Source of the DNA: Sphingomonadaceae bacterium
Lineage (GTDB): Bacteria > Pseudomonadota > Alphaproteobacteria > Sphingomonadales > Sphingomonadaceae
NCBI GenBank assembly: GCA_947476425.1
Contig: CANJQJ010000008.1
Span: forward strand, 1-64,000
Direction of reading: 5' to 3'
DNA length: 64,000 nt
In this document: piece after piece, positions 51,400 to 60,495 of the stretch
How positions within the stretch are numbered: position 1 is the first letter of the stretch
How the letters are laid out: every line of letters begins with the position of its first letter
The notes under the pieces: model-generated
Database searches by the model: none
What the model was told of the DNA's origin: nothing
What the model saw: only the letters and a program-made list of their open reading frames with translations
Program-made: the position numbers and the translations under genes

Positions 51400-53270
51400 C
51401 AGCTGAGCGCCTCTTCGATCGCGGCCTCGATTTCCGCGATGCGGAAAGGCTGGCCGGAAACCTTATTGAGCGGACGGGCGTCGACCAGATACTGGTCGCG
51501 AAGCACGGTCTTGAGCTGGCCGGTGTTCATCTCGGGGACGATCACCTTGCCGAAGCTCCGGAGCAGATCGCCCAGGTTTTTCGGCAGCGGCCAGATGTGG
51601 CGAATGTGGATGTGGGCAACGTCGAGGCCCTTGGCACGCGCACGGCGGACGGCCTGGTGGATCGGGCCATAGGTCGAGCCCCAGCCGACGAAAACCAGCT
51701 TGGCGCCTGCTTCGCCGAGATCGACCGCCTGATCGGGGATCGAATCGGCGATGCCGGCAACCTTCGCCTGGCGAAGATCGGTCATCGCCTGGTGATTGGC
51801 CGGGTTATAGTCGATGTGGCCGGTATCCACCTGCTTCTCGATGCCGCCGATGCGATGGATCAGGCCGGGCGTGCCGGGCTTGACCCACGGGCGGGCGAGC
51901 TTCTCGTCGCGGCTGTAGGGGCGGAAGCCACCATCGGGGACGTGATCGAGGAACGTAACCGGGAAGGGCTCGTAGGTCGACATGTCCGGCACCTTCCACG
52001 GCTCGGCCGCGTTGGCGATATAGCCGTCCGTGAGCAGCATGACCGGGGTCATGTACTGAGTCGCGATGCGAACCGCCTCGATCGCGCAATCGAACGCGTC
52101 GGACGGCGAGCGCGCCGCGATGACGGGCAGCGGCGCATCGCCGTTGCGGCCATAGACCGCCTGGTAGAGATCGGACTGCTCGGTCTTCGTCGGCAAGCCA
52201 GTTGAGGGGCCGCCGCGCTGCGAGTTGATGATGACGAGCGGCAGCTCGGTCATGATCGCGAGCCCCATCGCCTCGCCCTTGAGCGCGATGCCGGGACCCG
52301 ACGAGGAGGTGATGCCAAGCTGGCCCGCATAGGAAGCGCCGATCGCAGATGCGATCGCGGCGATCTCGTCTTCCGCCTGGAAGGTGGTGACGCCATATTC
52401 CTTGTACTTCGACAGATTATGCAGGATCGCCGAAGCCGGAGTGATCGGATAGCCGCCGAAGAACATCGGCAGGCCGGCAAGCTGAGCACCGGCGACGAGA
52501 CCGAGCGCGATGCTGTCGCTGCCAGTGACGGTGCGGTAGAGGCCGGGTTCGGCTTCAGCCTTGGCGATATGGTGCTGCTTGAGCGGGCCGGTGAGCTCGG
52601 CAGTCTCGCCATAGGCGTGACCGGCGTTGAGCGCGGCGATGTTCGCATCGGCAAGTGTCGGGTTCTTGGCAAACTTGGCCTTGAGCCACTCGATGATCGG
52701 TCCGCGCTCGCGATCGAACATCCAGAGCGCGAGCCCAAGCGTCCACATATTCTTGCAGCGAAGCGCTTCCTTGTTGCCGAGGCCGAAGGGCTTCACCGAG
52801 TCGAGCGTAAGCTGCGAGATGTTGAAACCGAGAAGCTGCCACTTCGCGAGCGAATCGTCGGTGAGCGGCGAGACGGCATAGCCGGCCTTGGCGAGATTGC
52901 GCGGGCCGAATTCGCCTTCGTCGGCAATGATCAGGCCGCCCAGCCGGAGACCCGACAGATTCGACTTGAGCGCCGCCGGGTTCATCGCGATCAGCACGTC
53001 GGCCATGTCGCCGGCGGTATCGATCGCTTCCGATCCGAAGTTGATCTGGAAGGCCGACACGCCGAACAGCGTGCCTTGCGGCGCGCGAATCTCGGCTGGG
53101 AAATCCGGGAAAGTGGCGAGATCATTGCCCGCCAGCGCGGTCGACAGCGTGAACTGCCCCCCGGTCAGCTGCATGCCGTCGCCGCTGTCGCCCGCAAAAC
53201 GGACGACTACGGCTTCCTCATTCGGATGCGCGGTCGTTTCGGTATTCACGTCACGTGCGGCGGTAGCCAT
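51399..53270 (-). CDS. korA: 2-oxoacid:ferredoxin oxidoreductase alpha subunit, gamma-alpha fusion (KorA-like)
   Basis: 623 residues. The N-terminal gamma-like domain (VVRFAGDSGDGMQLTGGQFT near residue 23) is fused to the pyruvate/2-oxoacid alpha domain (MFFGGYPITPASAILHNLSK near residue 270, then QAEDEIAAIASAIGASYAGQ). This fused layout is usual for the KorA of aerobic bacteria. It heads the korAB pair. Aerobes with this enzyme often also carry an OGDH complex; no OGDH gene is visible here, so redundancy cannot be judged. Confidence 0.9.
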   Translation of the reverse strand: MATAARDVNTETTAHPNEEAVVVRFAGDSGDGMQLTGGQFTLSTALAGNDLATFPDFPAEIRAPQGTLFGVSAFQINFGSEAIDTAGDMADVLIAMNPAALKSNLSGLRLGGLIIADEGEFGPRNLAKAGYAVSPLTDDSLAKWQLLGFNISQLTLDSVKPFGLGNKEALRCKNMWTLGLALWMFDRERGPIIEWLKAKFAKNPTLADANIAALNAGHAYGETAELTGPLKQHHIAKAEAEPGLYRTVTGSDSIALGLVAGAQLAGLPMFFGGYPITPASAILHNLSKYKEYGVTTFQAEDEIAAIASAIGASYAGQLGITSSSGPGIALKGEAMGLAIMTELPLVIINSQRGGPSTGLPTKTEQSDLYQAVYGRNGDAPLPVIAARSPSDAFDCAIEAVRIATQYMTPVMLLTDGYIANAAEPWKVPDMSTYEPFPVTFLDHVPDGGFRPYSRDEKLARPWVKPGTPGLIHRIGGIEKQVDTGHIDYNPANHQAMTDLRQAKVAGIADSIPDQAVDLGEAGAKLVFVGWGSTYGPIHQAVRRARAKGLDVAHIHIRHIWPLPKNLGDLLRSFGKVIVPEMNTGQLKTVLRDQYLVDARPLNKVSGQPFRIAEIEAAIEEALS

Positions 53271-53432
53271 TGCCTTTTGCTCTCCATTTTCGCCCGGCCT
53301 CCCTAACGCCGCCTACCACCGCGGCAAAGGTAGAAAATTATGGCGTGCATCCAGCCTGGCTTGGGCAGGATTGTCCTGTGATCGATATGAGAGACTTGAT
53401 CAACGCTTACAACCGGGCAATGCGGTTTTTCG

Positions 53433-54383
53433 ATGTTACATATGAATCTTTCCGCTGAACTTCAGTCCGATGCCCGCGCCTTCCTGCTTTGGCTGAACGG
53501 CCATGCGGGTCCGCGGGTCCACCAGGTCTCGCCGCAGGAGGCCCGGCGGATGACGCGGCGGATGCACGAGCGCTGCGAACCGGCGATCGGATCGCTCGCG
53601 GTGATGCGCGACATTCGCATGGAAGCGCACGGCGCGGCGATCGATGTGCGCCTGTTCGACAGCATGGCGGCGCGCGGGCCGGGGCCAGTGCTGGTCTATT
53701 ATCATGGCGGTGGCTTCGTCGTAGGCGACCTCGATACGCATGCGCCATTGTGCGCGGAAATCGCACGGCAGACGGGATTGCCGGTGGTGGCGGTCGATTA
53801 TCGGCTGGCGCCCGAGCATGCCTGGCCTGCAGCGCCCGAGGATGCCGAGGCGGCGGCGCGGTGGATCGCGGGCAGCCCCGAGGCGCTTGGCCTCGACGTG
53901 GCCGGGCTGGTGCTGGCGGGTGACAGCGCCGGCGGGACGCTGACGATCGTGACCGCGCTGGCGCTGGTCGATTCGCCGGCTGCGGTGCCGGTCCGGGCGA
54001 TCTGGCCGATCTATCCGGCGGTGAGCCCCGGCACGCGTTTCCGCTCGTTCGATCGCTATGGCGAGAATCACATGCTCGATCGGGAGTCGCTTGCCTGGTT
54101 CTACGGCCATTATGCAGCCGACGTCCGCAACTGGCGAGCAACGCCGATCCGGCGATCGCTGGCGGGTCTACCGCCGACGCTGGTGCTGACTGCGCAATGC
54201 GATCCGCTCGTCGACCAGGGGCGCGCCTTTGCGGAGCAATGCGAGGCGGCCGGGGTGCGAACAGTCTACCGGGACGCTGCGGGGCAGATCCATGGCTTCC
54301 TGACGTTGCGGAAATCAATGCCATCGGGCGAGGCCGAACTGAGCGCCTGCACCGATATCCTCAAGGAGTTGCTCGCGTCATGA
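53433..54383 (+). CDS. Alpha/beta hydrolase (hormone-sensitive-lipase/esterase type)
   Basis: 316 residues. The oxyanion-hole motif HGGGFVVGD lies at about residues 91-99 and the nucleophile elbow GDSAGG at about 164-169. The acid and His follow in QCDPLVDQG near 253 and GQIHGFL near 287. It is a family IV-type carboxylesterase; the substrate is unknown. ATG 53442 is an alternative start and no clear ribosome site is seen. Its stop overlaps the rppH start (ATGA). Confidence 0.9.
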   Translation: MLHMNLSAELQSDARAFLLWLNGHAGPRVHQVSPQEARRMTRRMHERCEPAIGSLAVMRDIRMEAHGAAIDVRLFDSMAARGPGPVLVYYHGGGFVVGDLDTHAPLCAEIARQTGLPVVAVDYRLAPEHAWPAAPEDAEAAARWIAGSPEALGLDVAGLVLAGDSAGGTLTIVTALALVDSPAAVPVRAIWPIYPAVSPGTRFRSFDRYGENHMLDRESLAWFYGHYAADVRNWRATPIRRSLAGLPPTLVLTAQCDPLVDQGRAFAEQCEAAGVRTVYRDAAGQIHGFLTLRKSMPSGEAELSACTDILKELLAS

Positions 54384-54862
54384 CCGATACCGCCACCCTG
54401 CCCTATCGCCCCGCCGCTGGCATCATGCTGATAAATGCCGAGGGCATGGTGTGGGTCGGCCAGCGCATCGACAACACTCTTGAGGCCTGGCAGATGCCGC
54501 AGGGTGGGCTCGACAAGGGCGAGGACGCGCTTGAGGGCGCGTTTCGCGAGCTGGAGGAGGAAACCGGCATCCCTCGCTCGCTGGTCGAGGTGATCGCGCA
54601 ATCGCGGCAGGAGCTGCATTATGACCTGCCCGCAGAGCTGGTCGGCAAGCTCTGGAAGGGGCGATATCGCGGGCAACGGCAGACATGGTTCCTGATGCGA
54701 TTCCTCGGGAGCGATGCGGATATCGTGCTGGAAACATCGCATCCCGAATTCCGGGCGTGGCAGTGGATCGAGCCGCGCCGACTGCCGGAGCTGATCGTGC
54801 CGTTCAAGGTGGCGCTCTATCATGCTGTGCTCGAGGAATTCGGGGCTCATCTCGGAGGCTGA
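54380..54862 (+). CDS. rppH: RNA pyrophosphohydrolase (Nudix)
   Basis: Removes pyrophosphate from 5' ends of mRNA to start decay. It is 160 residues. The Nudix box reads GGLDKGEDALEGAFRELEEE then TGI, at about residues 40-62 (G.....E....RE..EE.GI). YRPAAGIMLINAEGMVWVGQ near the N-terminus and the late TWFLMRFLG fit RppH. Start at ATG 54380 overlaps the hydrolase stop; the upstream open frame is out of context. Confidence 0.93.
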   Translation: MTDTATLPYRPAAGIMLINAEGMVWVGQRIDNTLEAWQMPQGGLDKGEDALEGAFRELEEETGIPRSLVEVIAQSRQELHYDLPAELVGKLWKGRYRGQRQTWFLMRFLGSDADIVLETSHPEFRAWQWIEPRRLPELIVPFKVALYHAVLEEFGAHLGG

Positions 54863-54910
54863 GATCGGGCGCACCCTTGCGCGCGCCTAGCCCTCTGTTA
54901 GGCTGCCCTC

Positions 54911-56092
54911 ATGAGCGGTCACCTTACTGCGATTGAAAGTGCGGCGCTGGAAAGCATCGCGATCGGGCCAATGCTCGACCAGGTCGTCGGCTGGGCCAAT
55001 ATCAACAGTGGATCGCGCAATATCGCCGGGCTTGATGCGGTGGCGGGCCTGCTGGCGGAGGCGTTCTCGGTGCTGCCGGGGGACATGGCGCTGGTCGATC
55101 CGGCGGAGGCGGGTTGCGGGCGCAACCTCCATTTGACGGTGCGGCCACAGGCACCGGTGCAGCTGCTGCTGACGGGTCATATGGATACGGTGTTCGCGGC
55201 GGATCATGCGTTCCAGGCGGTTGGTGCGGTGGATGCACTTGGCGTGATCGGCGGACCGGGCATCGCTGACATGAAGGGCGGGCTCGCCGTCATGCTCGCG
55301 GCGTTGCGCGCGGTCGAAGCGTCCCCGCTTGCCTATCGCGTCGGATATGAAGTGGTGCTGAATTCCGACGAGGAAATCGGATCGCCCGGCTCCTCGCCAC
55401 TGATCGCGCGGGCGGCGCGGGGCAAGGCGGCAGCGCTCACCTACGAGCCGAGCCTGCTGCCCGATGGGACCTTCGCCAGCGCGAGACCGGGCAGCGGGAA
55501 TTTTGCCGCCACGGTGCAGGGCAAGGCGGCGCATGCCGGACGCAATCCGCAGGACGGCCGCAATGCGCTGGTCGCTGCGGCCGATCTCGCGTTGCGGCTC
55601 GCACGCGCGGTGCGGCCAGGGCTTTCGGTGAACCCGGCGAGGATGGAGGGCGGCGGGCCCGATAATGTCGTGCCGGAGCATGCAGTGCTCCATTTCAATG
55701 TGCGTCCACTGACGCACGAGGACGAGGATGCTGCACGCTCGACGATCGCGGATGCGATACGCGAGGTCGGCAAGGTTCATGACGTCGTCATCCGGCTCGA
55801 GGGCAAGTTCGGACGGCCGCCAAAGCCATTCGACGCGCGGACCGAGCGGCTGTTCGAGCTGGTGCGCCGCTGTGGCGCGGACCTCGCGCTGCCGATCGCC
55901 TGGAAACCCGGTGGCGGCGTGTGCGACGGCAATAATATCGCTGCGTGCGGGGTGCCGGTGATCGACACGATGGGCGTTCGCGGCGGCGCGATCCATTCGG
56001 CCGACGAGTTTCTCATCGTCGAAAGTCTTGGGGAACGAGCGTGGCTATCGACGCTCGCGCTGCTGCGACTGGCCGGAGGGGAATTGCCATGA
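54911..56092 (+). CDS. M20-family hydrolase linked to the AST genes
   Basis: 393 residues, a zinc-dependent M20/peptidase-carboxypeptidase G2-type hydrolase. Motifs: LLTGHMDTVF near 86 with the first His-Asp, GPGIADMKGG near 115, NSDEEIGSPGSSPLI near 153 and the AAHAGRNPQDG dimerisation loop near 205. Its stop overlaps the astA start. Since astA and astB follow, it may act on a succinylated intermediate and substitute for AstE (inference from position). The family also includes glutamate carboxypeptidases. Confidence 0.88.
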   Translation: MSGHLTAIESAALESIAIGPMLDQVVGWANINSGSRNIAGLDAVAGLLAEAFSVLPGDMALVDPAEAGCGRNLHLTVRPQAPVQLLLTGHMDTVFAADHAFQAVGAVDALGVIGGPGIADMKGGLAVMLAALRAVEASPLAYRVGYEVVLNSDEEIGSPGSSPLIARAARGKAAALTYEPSLLPDGTFASARPGSGNFAATVQGKAAHAGRNPQDGRNALVAAADLALRLARAVRPGLSVNPARMEGGGPDNVVPEHAVLHFNVRPLTHEDEDAARSTIADAIREVGKVHDVVIRLEGKFGRPPKPFDARTERLFELVRRCGADLALPIAWKPGGGVCDGNNIAACGVPVIDTMGVRGGAIHSADEFLIVESLGERAWLSTLALLRLAGGELP

Positions 56093-57102
56093 AAGTCGTT
56101 GTGCGCGCCTCCCGGCCAAGCGATCTCCCAGCGCTGTACGAAATGGCGAAGCTAGCCGGGCCGGGTTTCACCAACCTGCCAGCCGATCGCGTGGTGCTCG
56201 GCGCAAAGCTGGCGCGATCGGCAGCGGCCTATGGCAAGACCGTCGATGAACCGGGCGACGATTGCTATCTGCTGATCATGGAGGATGTCGAGCGCAACAA
56301 GGTGATCGGCACCGCGCAGATATTCTCGCGGATCGGCCAGACCTGGCCATTCTACAGCTATCGCATCGGCGTGCTCAGCCAGGTCTCGACCGAACTGGGG
56401 CGAACCTTTCGGGCCGAGATGCTCAACCTGACGACTGACTATGAAGGCAGCACCGAGGTGGGCGGCCTCTTCCTCCACCCGCGCGAACGGGCGGGCGGGC
56501 TTGGCATGCTGCTCGCACGGAGCCGCTATCTCTTCATCCGCCAGCATCGCGCTCGCTTCGCCAACCGGGTGATCGCTGAACTGCGCGGGATGATCGACGA
56601 GGCCGGCGCTTCGCCCTTCTGGGATGGGCTGGCTGGGAAGTTCTTTGGCATGTCGTTCCAGGAGGCGGACACGTTCAATGCCTCACATGGCCACCAGTTC
56701 ATCGCCGACCTGATGCCCAAGCATCCGATCTACACGGCAATGTTGCCCGAGAATGCGCGGCTGACGATCGGGCGACCACATCCGGGCGGGCGGGCCGCGA
56801 TGCGGATGCTGGAGAATGAGGGCTTCAGGTTCGAGGGCTATATCGACATCTTCGATGGCGGGCCGACGATGGTGGCGGATACCGATTCGATCCGATCGGT
56901 TGCGATGGCGCACGACGGCGTGGTGACGGCTATCGACGGAACGGGCGGCGTGGCCTCGATCGCGGCGGCGGGGCGGCTGGCTGATTTTCGAGCCAGTCTC
57001 TCCGAGGTCGATGCCTGCGTGGATGGCGTGAAGATCGATGGCGATGCCGCAGGGTTGCTTGGCGTCACCACCGGCGACGAGATCGTGCATGTCCCGCGGT
57101 GA
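56089..57102 (+). CDS. astA: Arginine N-succinyltransferase
   Basis: First step of arginine succinyltransferase (AST) catabolism: arginine plus succinyl-CoA to N2-succinylarginine. It is 337 residues. It starts MKVVVRASRPSDLPALYEMA, with the AstA-type FYSYRIGVLSQVSTELGR and EVGGLFLHPRERAGGLGMLL (about residues 124-143) acyl-CoA-binding stretch. The C-terminal region (PALVAD-like) is present. It overlaps the M20 gene by four bases and astB by 14. Confidence 0.94.
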   Translation: MKVVVRASRPSDLPALYEMAKLAGPGFTNLPADRVVLGAKLARSAAAYGKTVDEPGDDCYLLIMEDVERNKVIGTAQIFSRIGQTWPFYSYRIGVLSQVSTELGRTFRAEMLNLTTDYEGSTEVGGLFLHPRERAGGLGMLLARSRYLFIRQHRARFANRVIAELRGMIDEAGASPFWDGLAGKFFGMSFQEADTFNASHGHQFIADLMPKHPIYTAMLPENARLTIGRPHPGGRAAMRMLENEGFRFEGYIDIFDGGPTMVADTDSIRSVAMAHDGVVTAIDGTGGVASIAAAGRLADFRASLSEVDACVDGVKIDGDAAGLLGVTTGDEIVHVPR

Positions 57103-58345
57103 GGTAGAGATAAACTTCGACGGGATCATCGGCCCCACGCACAATTATGCCGGGCTGAGCCTCGGCAATCTTGCTGCGACGAACAATGCCGGGGACGTCT
57201 CGCATCCACGCGCAGCGGCATTGCAGGGCATCGCCAAGATGCGGTCCAACATAGCGTTGGGGCTGCACCAGGGCATATTGCTCCCGCACCCGCGACCCAA
57301 TCATGACTGGCTCGCCAGCCTTTCTAAGGACATGGCCTCGGCGAGCCGAGCACTGCAGGCCAACGCCTTTTCCGCCTCGGCAATGTGGGCCGCCAATGCC
57401 GCGACGGTGTCCCCGGCATCCGATACCGCTGACGGAAAATGCCACCTGACGGTCGCCAACCTCGTGACGATGCCGCATCGCAGCCACGAATGGCCGTTCA
57501 CGCTCTGGCAGCTCGAGCTTGCATTCGCCGACTCGCATTTCAGGGTGCACCCGCCAGTGCCGCCACCGTTCGGCGACGAAGGGGCCGCCAATCACATGCG
57601 GATGGCGGCCGACCATGCGGGGCCCGGGATCGAGATCTTCGTCTATGGCGAGACCGGCGGCCCCTTCCCTGCCCGCCAGCATGTCGAGGCAAGCCGGGCG
57701 ATCGCGCGACGCCATGGCCTCGATCCTGAGCGCACGCTGTTCGTGCAGCAATCGCCAGAGGCGATTGCGGCTGGCGCGTTCCACAATGACGTGGTGGCGG
57801 TTGCCGACGGGCTGACGCTGTTCGCGCATGAGCAGGCGTTCGCCGCCAAGGAAGGCTTTTATACCGATCTCAGGCGCCTGCTGCCCGAAGTGCGGATCGT
57901 CGAGGTGCCTGCTGCGGCGGTGAGCCTCGCAGACGCGGTGCGGAGCTACATGTTCAATGCGCAACTCGTGACGCCGCCGGGGGGAGCCCAGGCGCTCATC
58001 CTGCCCCGCGAAGCACGCGAAAACGGGCCGGCATGGGCTTGGCTGGAACAAATTCTTCGCGGAAACGGTCCGATCCGGCAGGCGCATATCGTCGACGTGC
58101 GCGAGTCCATGGCCAATGGCGGTGGCCCGGCATGCTTGCGGCTGCGCGTGGTGGCTGATCCGGCCTGGGTCGATCCGCGCTTCCTCATGGACTCACATAA
58201 ACTCGATCTTATAGCCAACGTGGTTACCCGTTACTGGCCCGAAACAGTTCGTCAGCATGATATTGGTGATGAAAAAATCTGGGAAAATTCGGAACTTGGT
58301 TGGTTAATGCTGATGAAAGAGCTTCAGGTTAACGCTATTTTATGA
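57089..58345 (+). CDS. astB: N-succinylarginine dihydrolase
   Basis: Second AST step: succinylarginine to succinylornithine, CO2 and two ammonia. It is 418 residues. It starts MSRGEVEINFDGIIGPTHNY, with AGLSLGNLAATNN. Catalytic segments include NLVTMPHRSHEWPFTLWQLE, the FHNDVVAVADG His near 232, and NGGGPACLRLRV near 350 with the nucleophile Cys. The start overlaps the end of astA. astC, astD and a classical astE are not in the window. Confidence 0.94.
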   Translation: MSRGEVEINFDGIIGPTHNYAGLSLGNLAATNNAGDVSHPRAAALQGIAKMRSNIALGLHQGILLPHPRPNHDWLASLSKDMASASRALQANAFSASAMWAANAATVSPASDTADGKCHLTVANLVTMPHRSHEWPFTLWQLELAFADSHFRVHPPVPPPFGDEGAANHMRMAADHAGPGIEIFVYGETGGPFPARQHVEASRAIARRHGLDPERTLFVQQSPEAIAAGAFHNDVVAVADGLTLFAHEQAFAAKEGFYTDLRRLLPEVRIVEVPAAAVSLADAVRSYMFNAQLVTPPGGAQALILPREARENGPAWAWLEQILRGNGPIRQAHIVDVRESMANGGGPACLRLRVVADPAWVDPRFLMDSHKLDLIANVVTRYWPETVRQHDIGDEKIWENSELGWLMLMKELQVNAIL

Positions 58346-58425
58346 GATGATGGTGTTAAGAGACTTACGATCGAAGAGGCAATACTCGCTCCTCGACCAT
58401 CGTTCGGATTAGCACAGGCTCGTAC

Positions 58426-59496
58426 GTGATGTGGCTTGAAGGAAGGGATCGGACAGTGCCGGCTGCAAGCGCACAAATGACGCCGCCGGGTGGAACTGGC
58501 CCATGGCGGAAACTGTATGAGGAGATCGGCAAGATTCTCTTCGAGAATAGTCTTGAGCCAACGCCCCAGAATTTCGACGTCTGCCATCGCTACCTGACGG
58601 CCAATGACGGTGAACTCAACAGCCAGGTCGAACGCGCACTCAAGGCGGGCGGGCTCACCGCAGTATCGGTTGCCTCGATCATCGCGCAGCGCAGCGTCGA
58701 GATCAGCGCCGACGACCTTGGCCAGATGGCGACTGGCGCGCAATCGCAGCTCGACCAGATCATGACCATCGTCAAGCGATCGGGCGACGATGTCCGAAGC
58801 TATGGCGACAAGCTCGAGGAAAACCACGCCGCCTTGAGCGACCCCGAGACCAGCGCGCAGACCGTGGTGGACTTGGTCACGCTCACGCGCTCGATGATCG
58901 AGAAATCGCGCGAGGTGGAAGACAAGCTGCGTCATTCCGCGGACGAGATCACCGCGCTGCGCAACAATCTTGCCGAGGCACGCAAGCGCGCTGACACCGA
59001 TCCGCTGACCGGACTGCCAAATCGCGGCAGCCTCGACAAGCGCCTTGCCGAGGAAATCTCCAAGTCGCGCACCGATGGTTCGCCATTGTCGATCGGCATC
59101 GTCGATATCGACAAGTTCAAGGTGATCAACGACACGCATGGCCATCTGGTCGGCGACGAGGTGATCAAGTTCGTCGCATCGCTGCTCCAGAAGAAGGACG
59201 GCGACCGCGTGTTCGTGGCGCGCTTCGGCGGCGAGGAATTCGTCATGGTGTTCGAAGGCGTCGATCCAGTGACTGCGGCCGCCGAGCTCAATGAGATTCG
59301 TGAGCGGCTGTACAAGCTCGAGCTCAAGAATAACTCGACCGGGGCCAAGCTTGGCCGCCTGTCCTTCTCGGCAGGCGTCGCGGAACTCACCGGGCGCGAC
59401 GGCAGCTCGGGCGTGCTCAAGGCAGCCGACACCGCGCTCTACCGTGCGAAGAATGACGGACGGAACCGGGTCTATATCGCCGATCCATCCGAATAA
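58426..59496 (+). CDS. Diguanylate cyclase (GGDEF)
   Basis: Makes cyclic di-GMP. It is 356 residues. An N-terminal helical region without a recognisable sensor domain runs to about 165, then a coiled-coil-like stretch (REVEDKLRHSADEITALRNN) leads to the GGDEF domain: DPLTGLPNRGSL near 189, the active site FGGEEF at 267-272. There is no RxxD inhibitory site in the usual place five residues before GGEEF, so product inhibition may be absent. No membrane segment is seen. The start at 58426 follows a region with no strong ribosome site. Confidence 0.9.
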   Translation: MMWLEGRDRTVPAASAQMTPPGGTGPWRKLYEEIGKILFENSLEPTPQNFDVCHRYLTANDGELNSQVERALKAGGLTAVSVASIIAQRSVEISADDLGQMATGAQSQLDQIMTIVKRSGDDVRSYGDKLEENHAALSDPETSAQTVVDLVTLTRSMIEKSREVEDKLRHSADEITALRNNLAEARKRADTDPLTGLPNRGSLDKRLAEEISKSRTDGSPLSIGIVDIDKFKVINDTHGHLVGDEVIKFVASLLQKKDGDRVFVARFGGEEFVMVFEGVDPVTAAAELNEIRERLYKLELKNNSTGAKLGRLSFSAGVAELTGRDGSSGVLKAADTALYRAKNDGRNRVYIADPSE

Positions 59497-59636
59497 GCTC
59501 GCCGACGTCCCGCAGACTTGCGCGTCATCTCGGCTCGCTATCCTACCTGTTCAACGCCCGTTAAGCGCCAGCGTGACAAAGATTGCGCGATGAACCAGGA
59601 TGTTGCACATCGAAGGCAACGAGAGGATCGAGGATC

Positions 59637-60269
59637 ATGACGATTGCCCGACGGTTTCTTACGCTAACCGCACCACTGCTGCTGCTTGGGCTGAGCGCCT
59701 GCGCAACGCCGTTCAGTGCGGATGTGTCGCGTTTCCAGGTAATGCCGGCGCCGGAGGGACAAAGCTTCACGATCCAGTCGAACAATCCCAAGCTGCAGGG
59801 CGGCCTGGAATTCGCGCAATATGCTGCACTGGTTCGCGATGCGCTGCAGGCCAAGGGCTATCAGCCGGCTGCGACAGTGCAGTCGGCCACGCTGGTGGTG
59901 AACCTCGATTATGGCGTCGACCAGGGGCAGCCCAAGACCGTTACGCACTATGGCAGCGCACATTTCGGATGGCCCTATTATGGCGGCTTCCACCATGGCT
60001 ATCGCTGGGGCTGGTACGACCCGTTCATGTTCGACGCGTTCGATTATCCCGAGATCGATACCTATACGCTTTATACAAGCCATCTCGAGATGACGATCAA
60101 CCGGACCAGCGATGGCGAACGCCTCTTCGAAGGCAAGGCCCGCGCGCGTTCCACTGACGACAGCCTGCCAAAGCTCGTGCCGAACCTCGTCTCGGCGATG
60201 TTCACGAATTTCCCGGGCCGTTCGGGCGAAGAAGTGAAGATCACGGTTGCGCCGGAGCCGAAGAAGTAA
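59637..60269 (+). CDS. DUF4136-type lipoprotein
   Basis: 210 residues. Signal peptide MTIARRFLTLTAPLLLLGLS with lipobox LSAC (Cys 22). The rest contains the DUF4136 pattern: FAQYAALVRDALQAKGYQPA near 63 and the late LEGKARARS-like segment, FPGRSGEEVKITV. A Gly/Tyr/Trp-rich loop (GWPYYGGFHHGYRWGWYDPF) occupies about 116-135. Envelope location inferred; function unknown. AGGATC lies before the ATG. Confidence 0.85.
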   Translation: MTIARRFLTLTAPLLLLGLSACATPFSADVSRFQVMPAPEGQSFTIQSNNPKLQGGLEFAQYAALVRDALQAKGYQPAATVQSATLVVNLDYGVDQGQPKTVTHYGSAHFGWPYYGGFHHGYRWGWYDPFMFDAFDYPEIDTYTLYTSHLEMTINRTSDGERLFEGKARARSTDDSLPKLVPNLVSAMFTNFPGRSGEEVKITVAPEPKK

Positions 60270-60311
60270 GGGCTGCTTGCGCTAGGTTGGTTTGGATTTC
60301 GTCGCACAGGC

Positions 60312-60406
60312 CGTCATCCCGGCGGACGCCGGGATCCACGATGCGGAGTTCTTGCGATCGCGATAGCTGTGGGTCCCATGGATCCCGACTTTCGTCGGGA
60401 TGACGA
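60312..60406. repeat. Family B palindromic repeat, full copy
   Basis: CGTCATCCCGGCGGACGCCG to GACTTTCGTCGGGATGACGA as at 30257 and 49696. It lies in the DUF4136-dnaA gap. Confidence 0.85.
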
Positions 60407-60455
60407 AGGTGGGCGTCGGGATTACGAATGTGCGCGTCGGGATGACGGAGTGCTT

Positions 60456-60490
60456 GACCCACCCCGACCCCTCCCTGCCAGGGAGGGGAG
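60456..60490. repeat. Family A half-copy
   Basis: GACCCACCCCGACCCCTCCC then TGCCAGGGAGGGGAG: the right arm of family A only, directly beside the dnaA stop and next to a family B copy. Confidence 0.75.
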
Positions 60491-60495
60491 ATACC

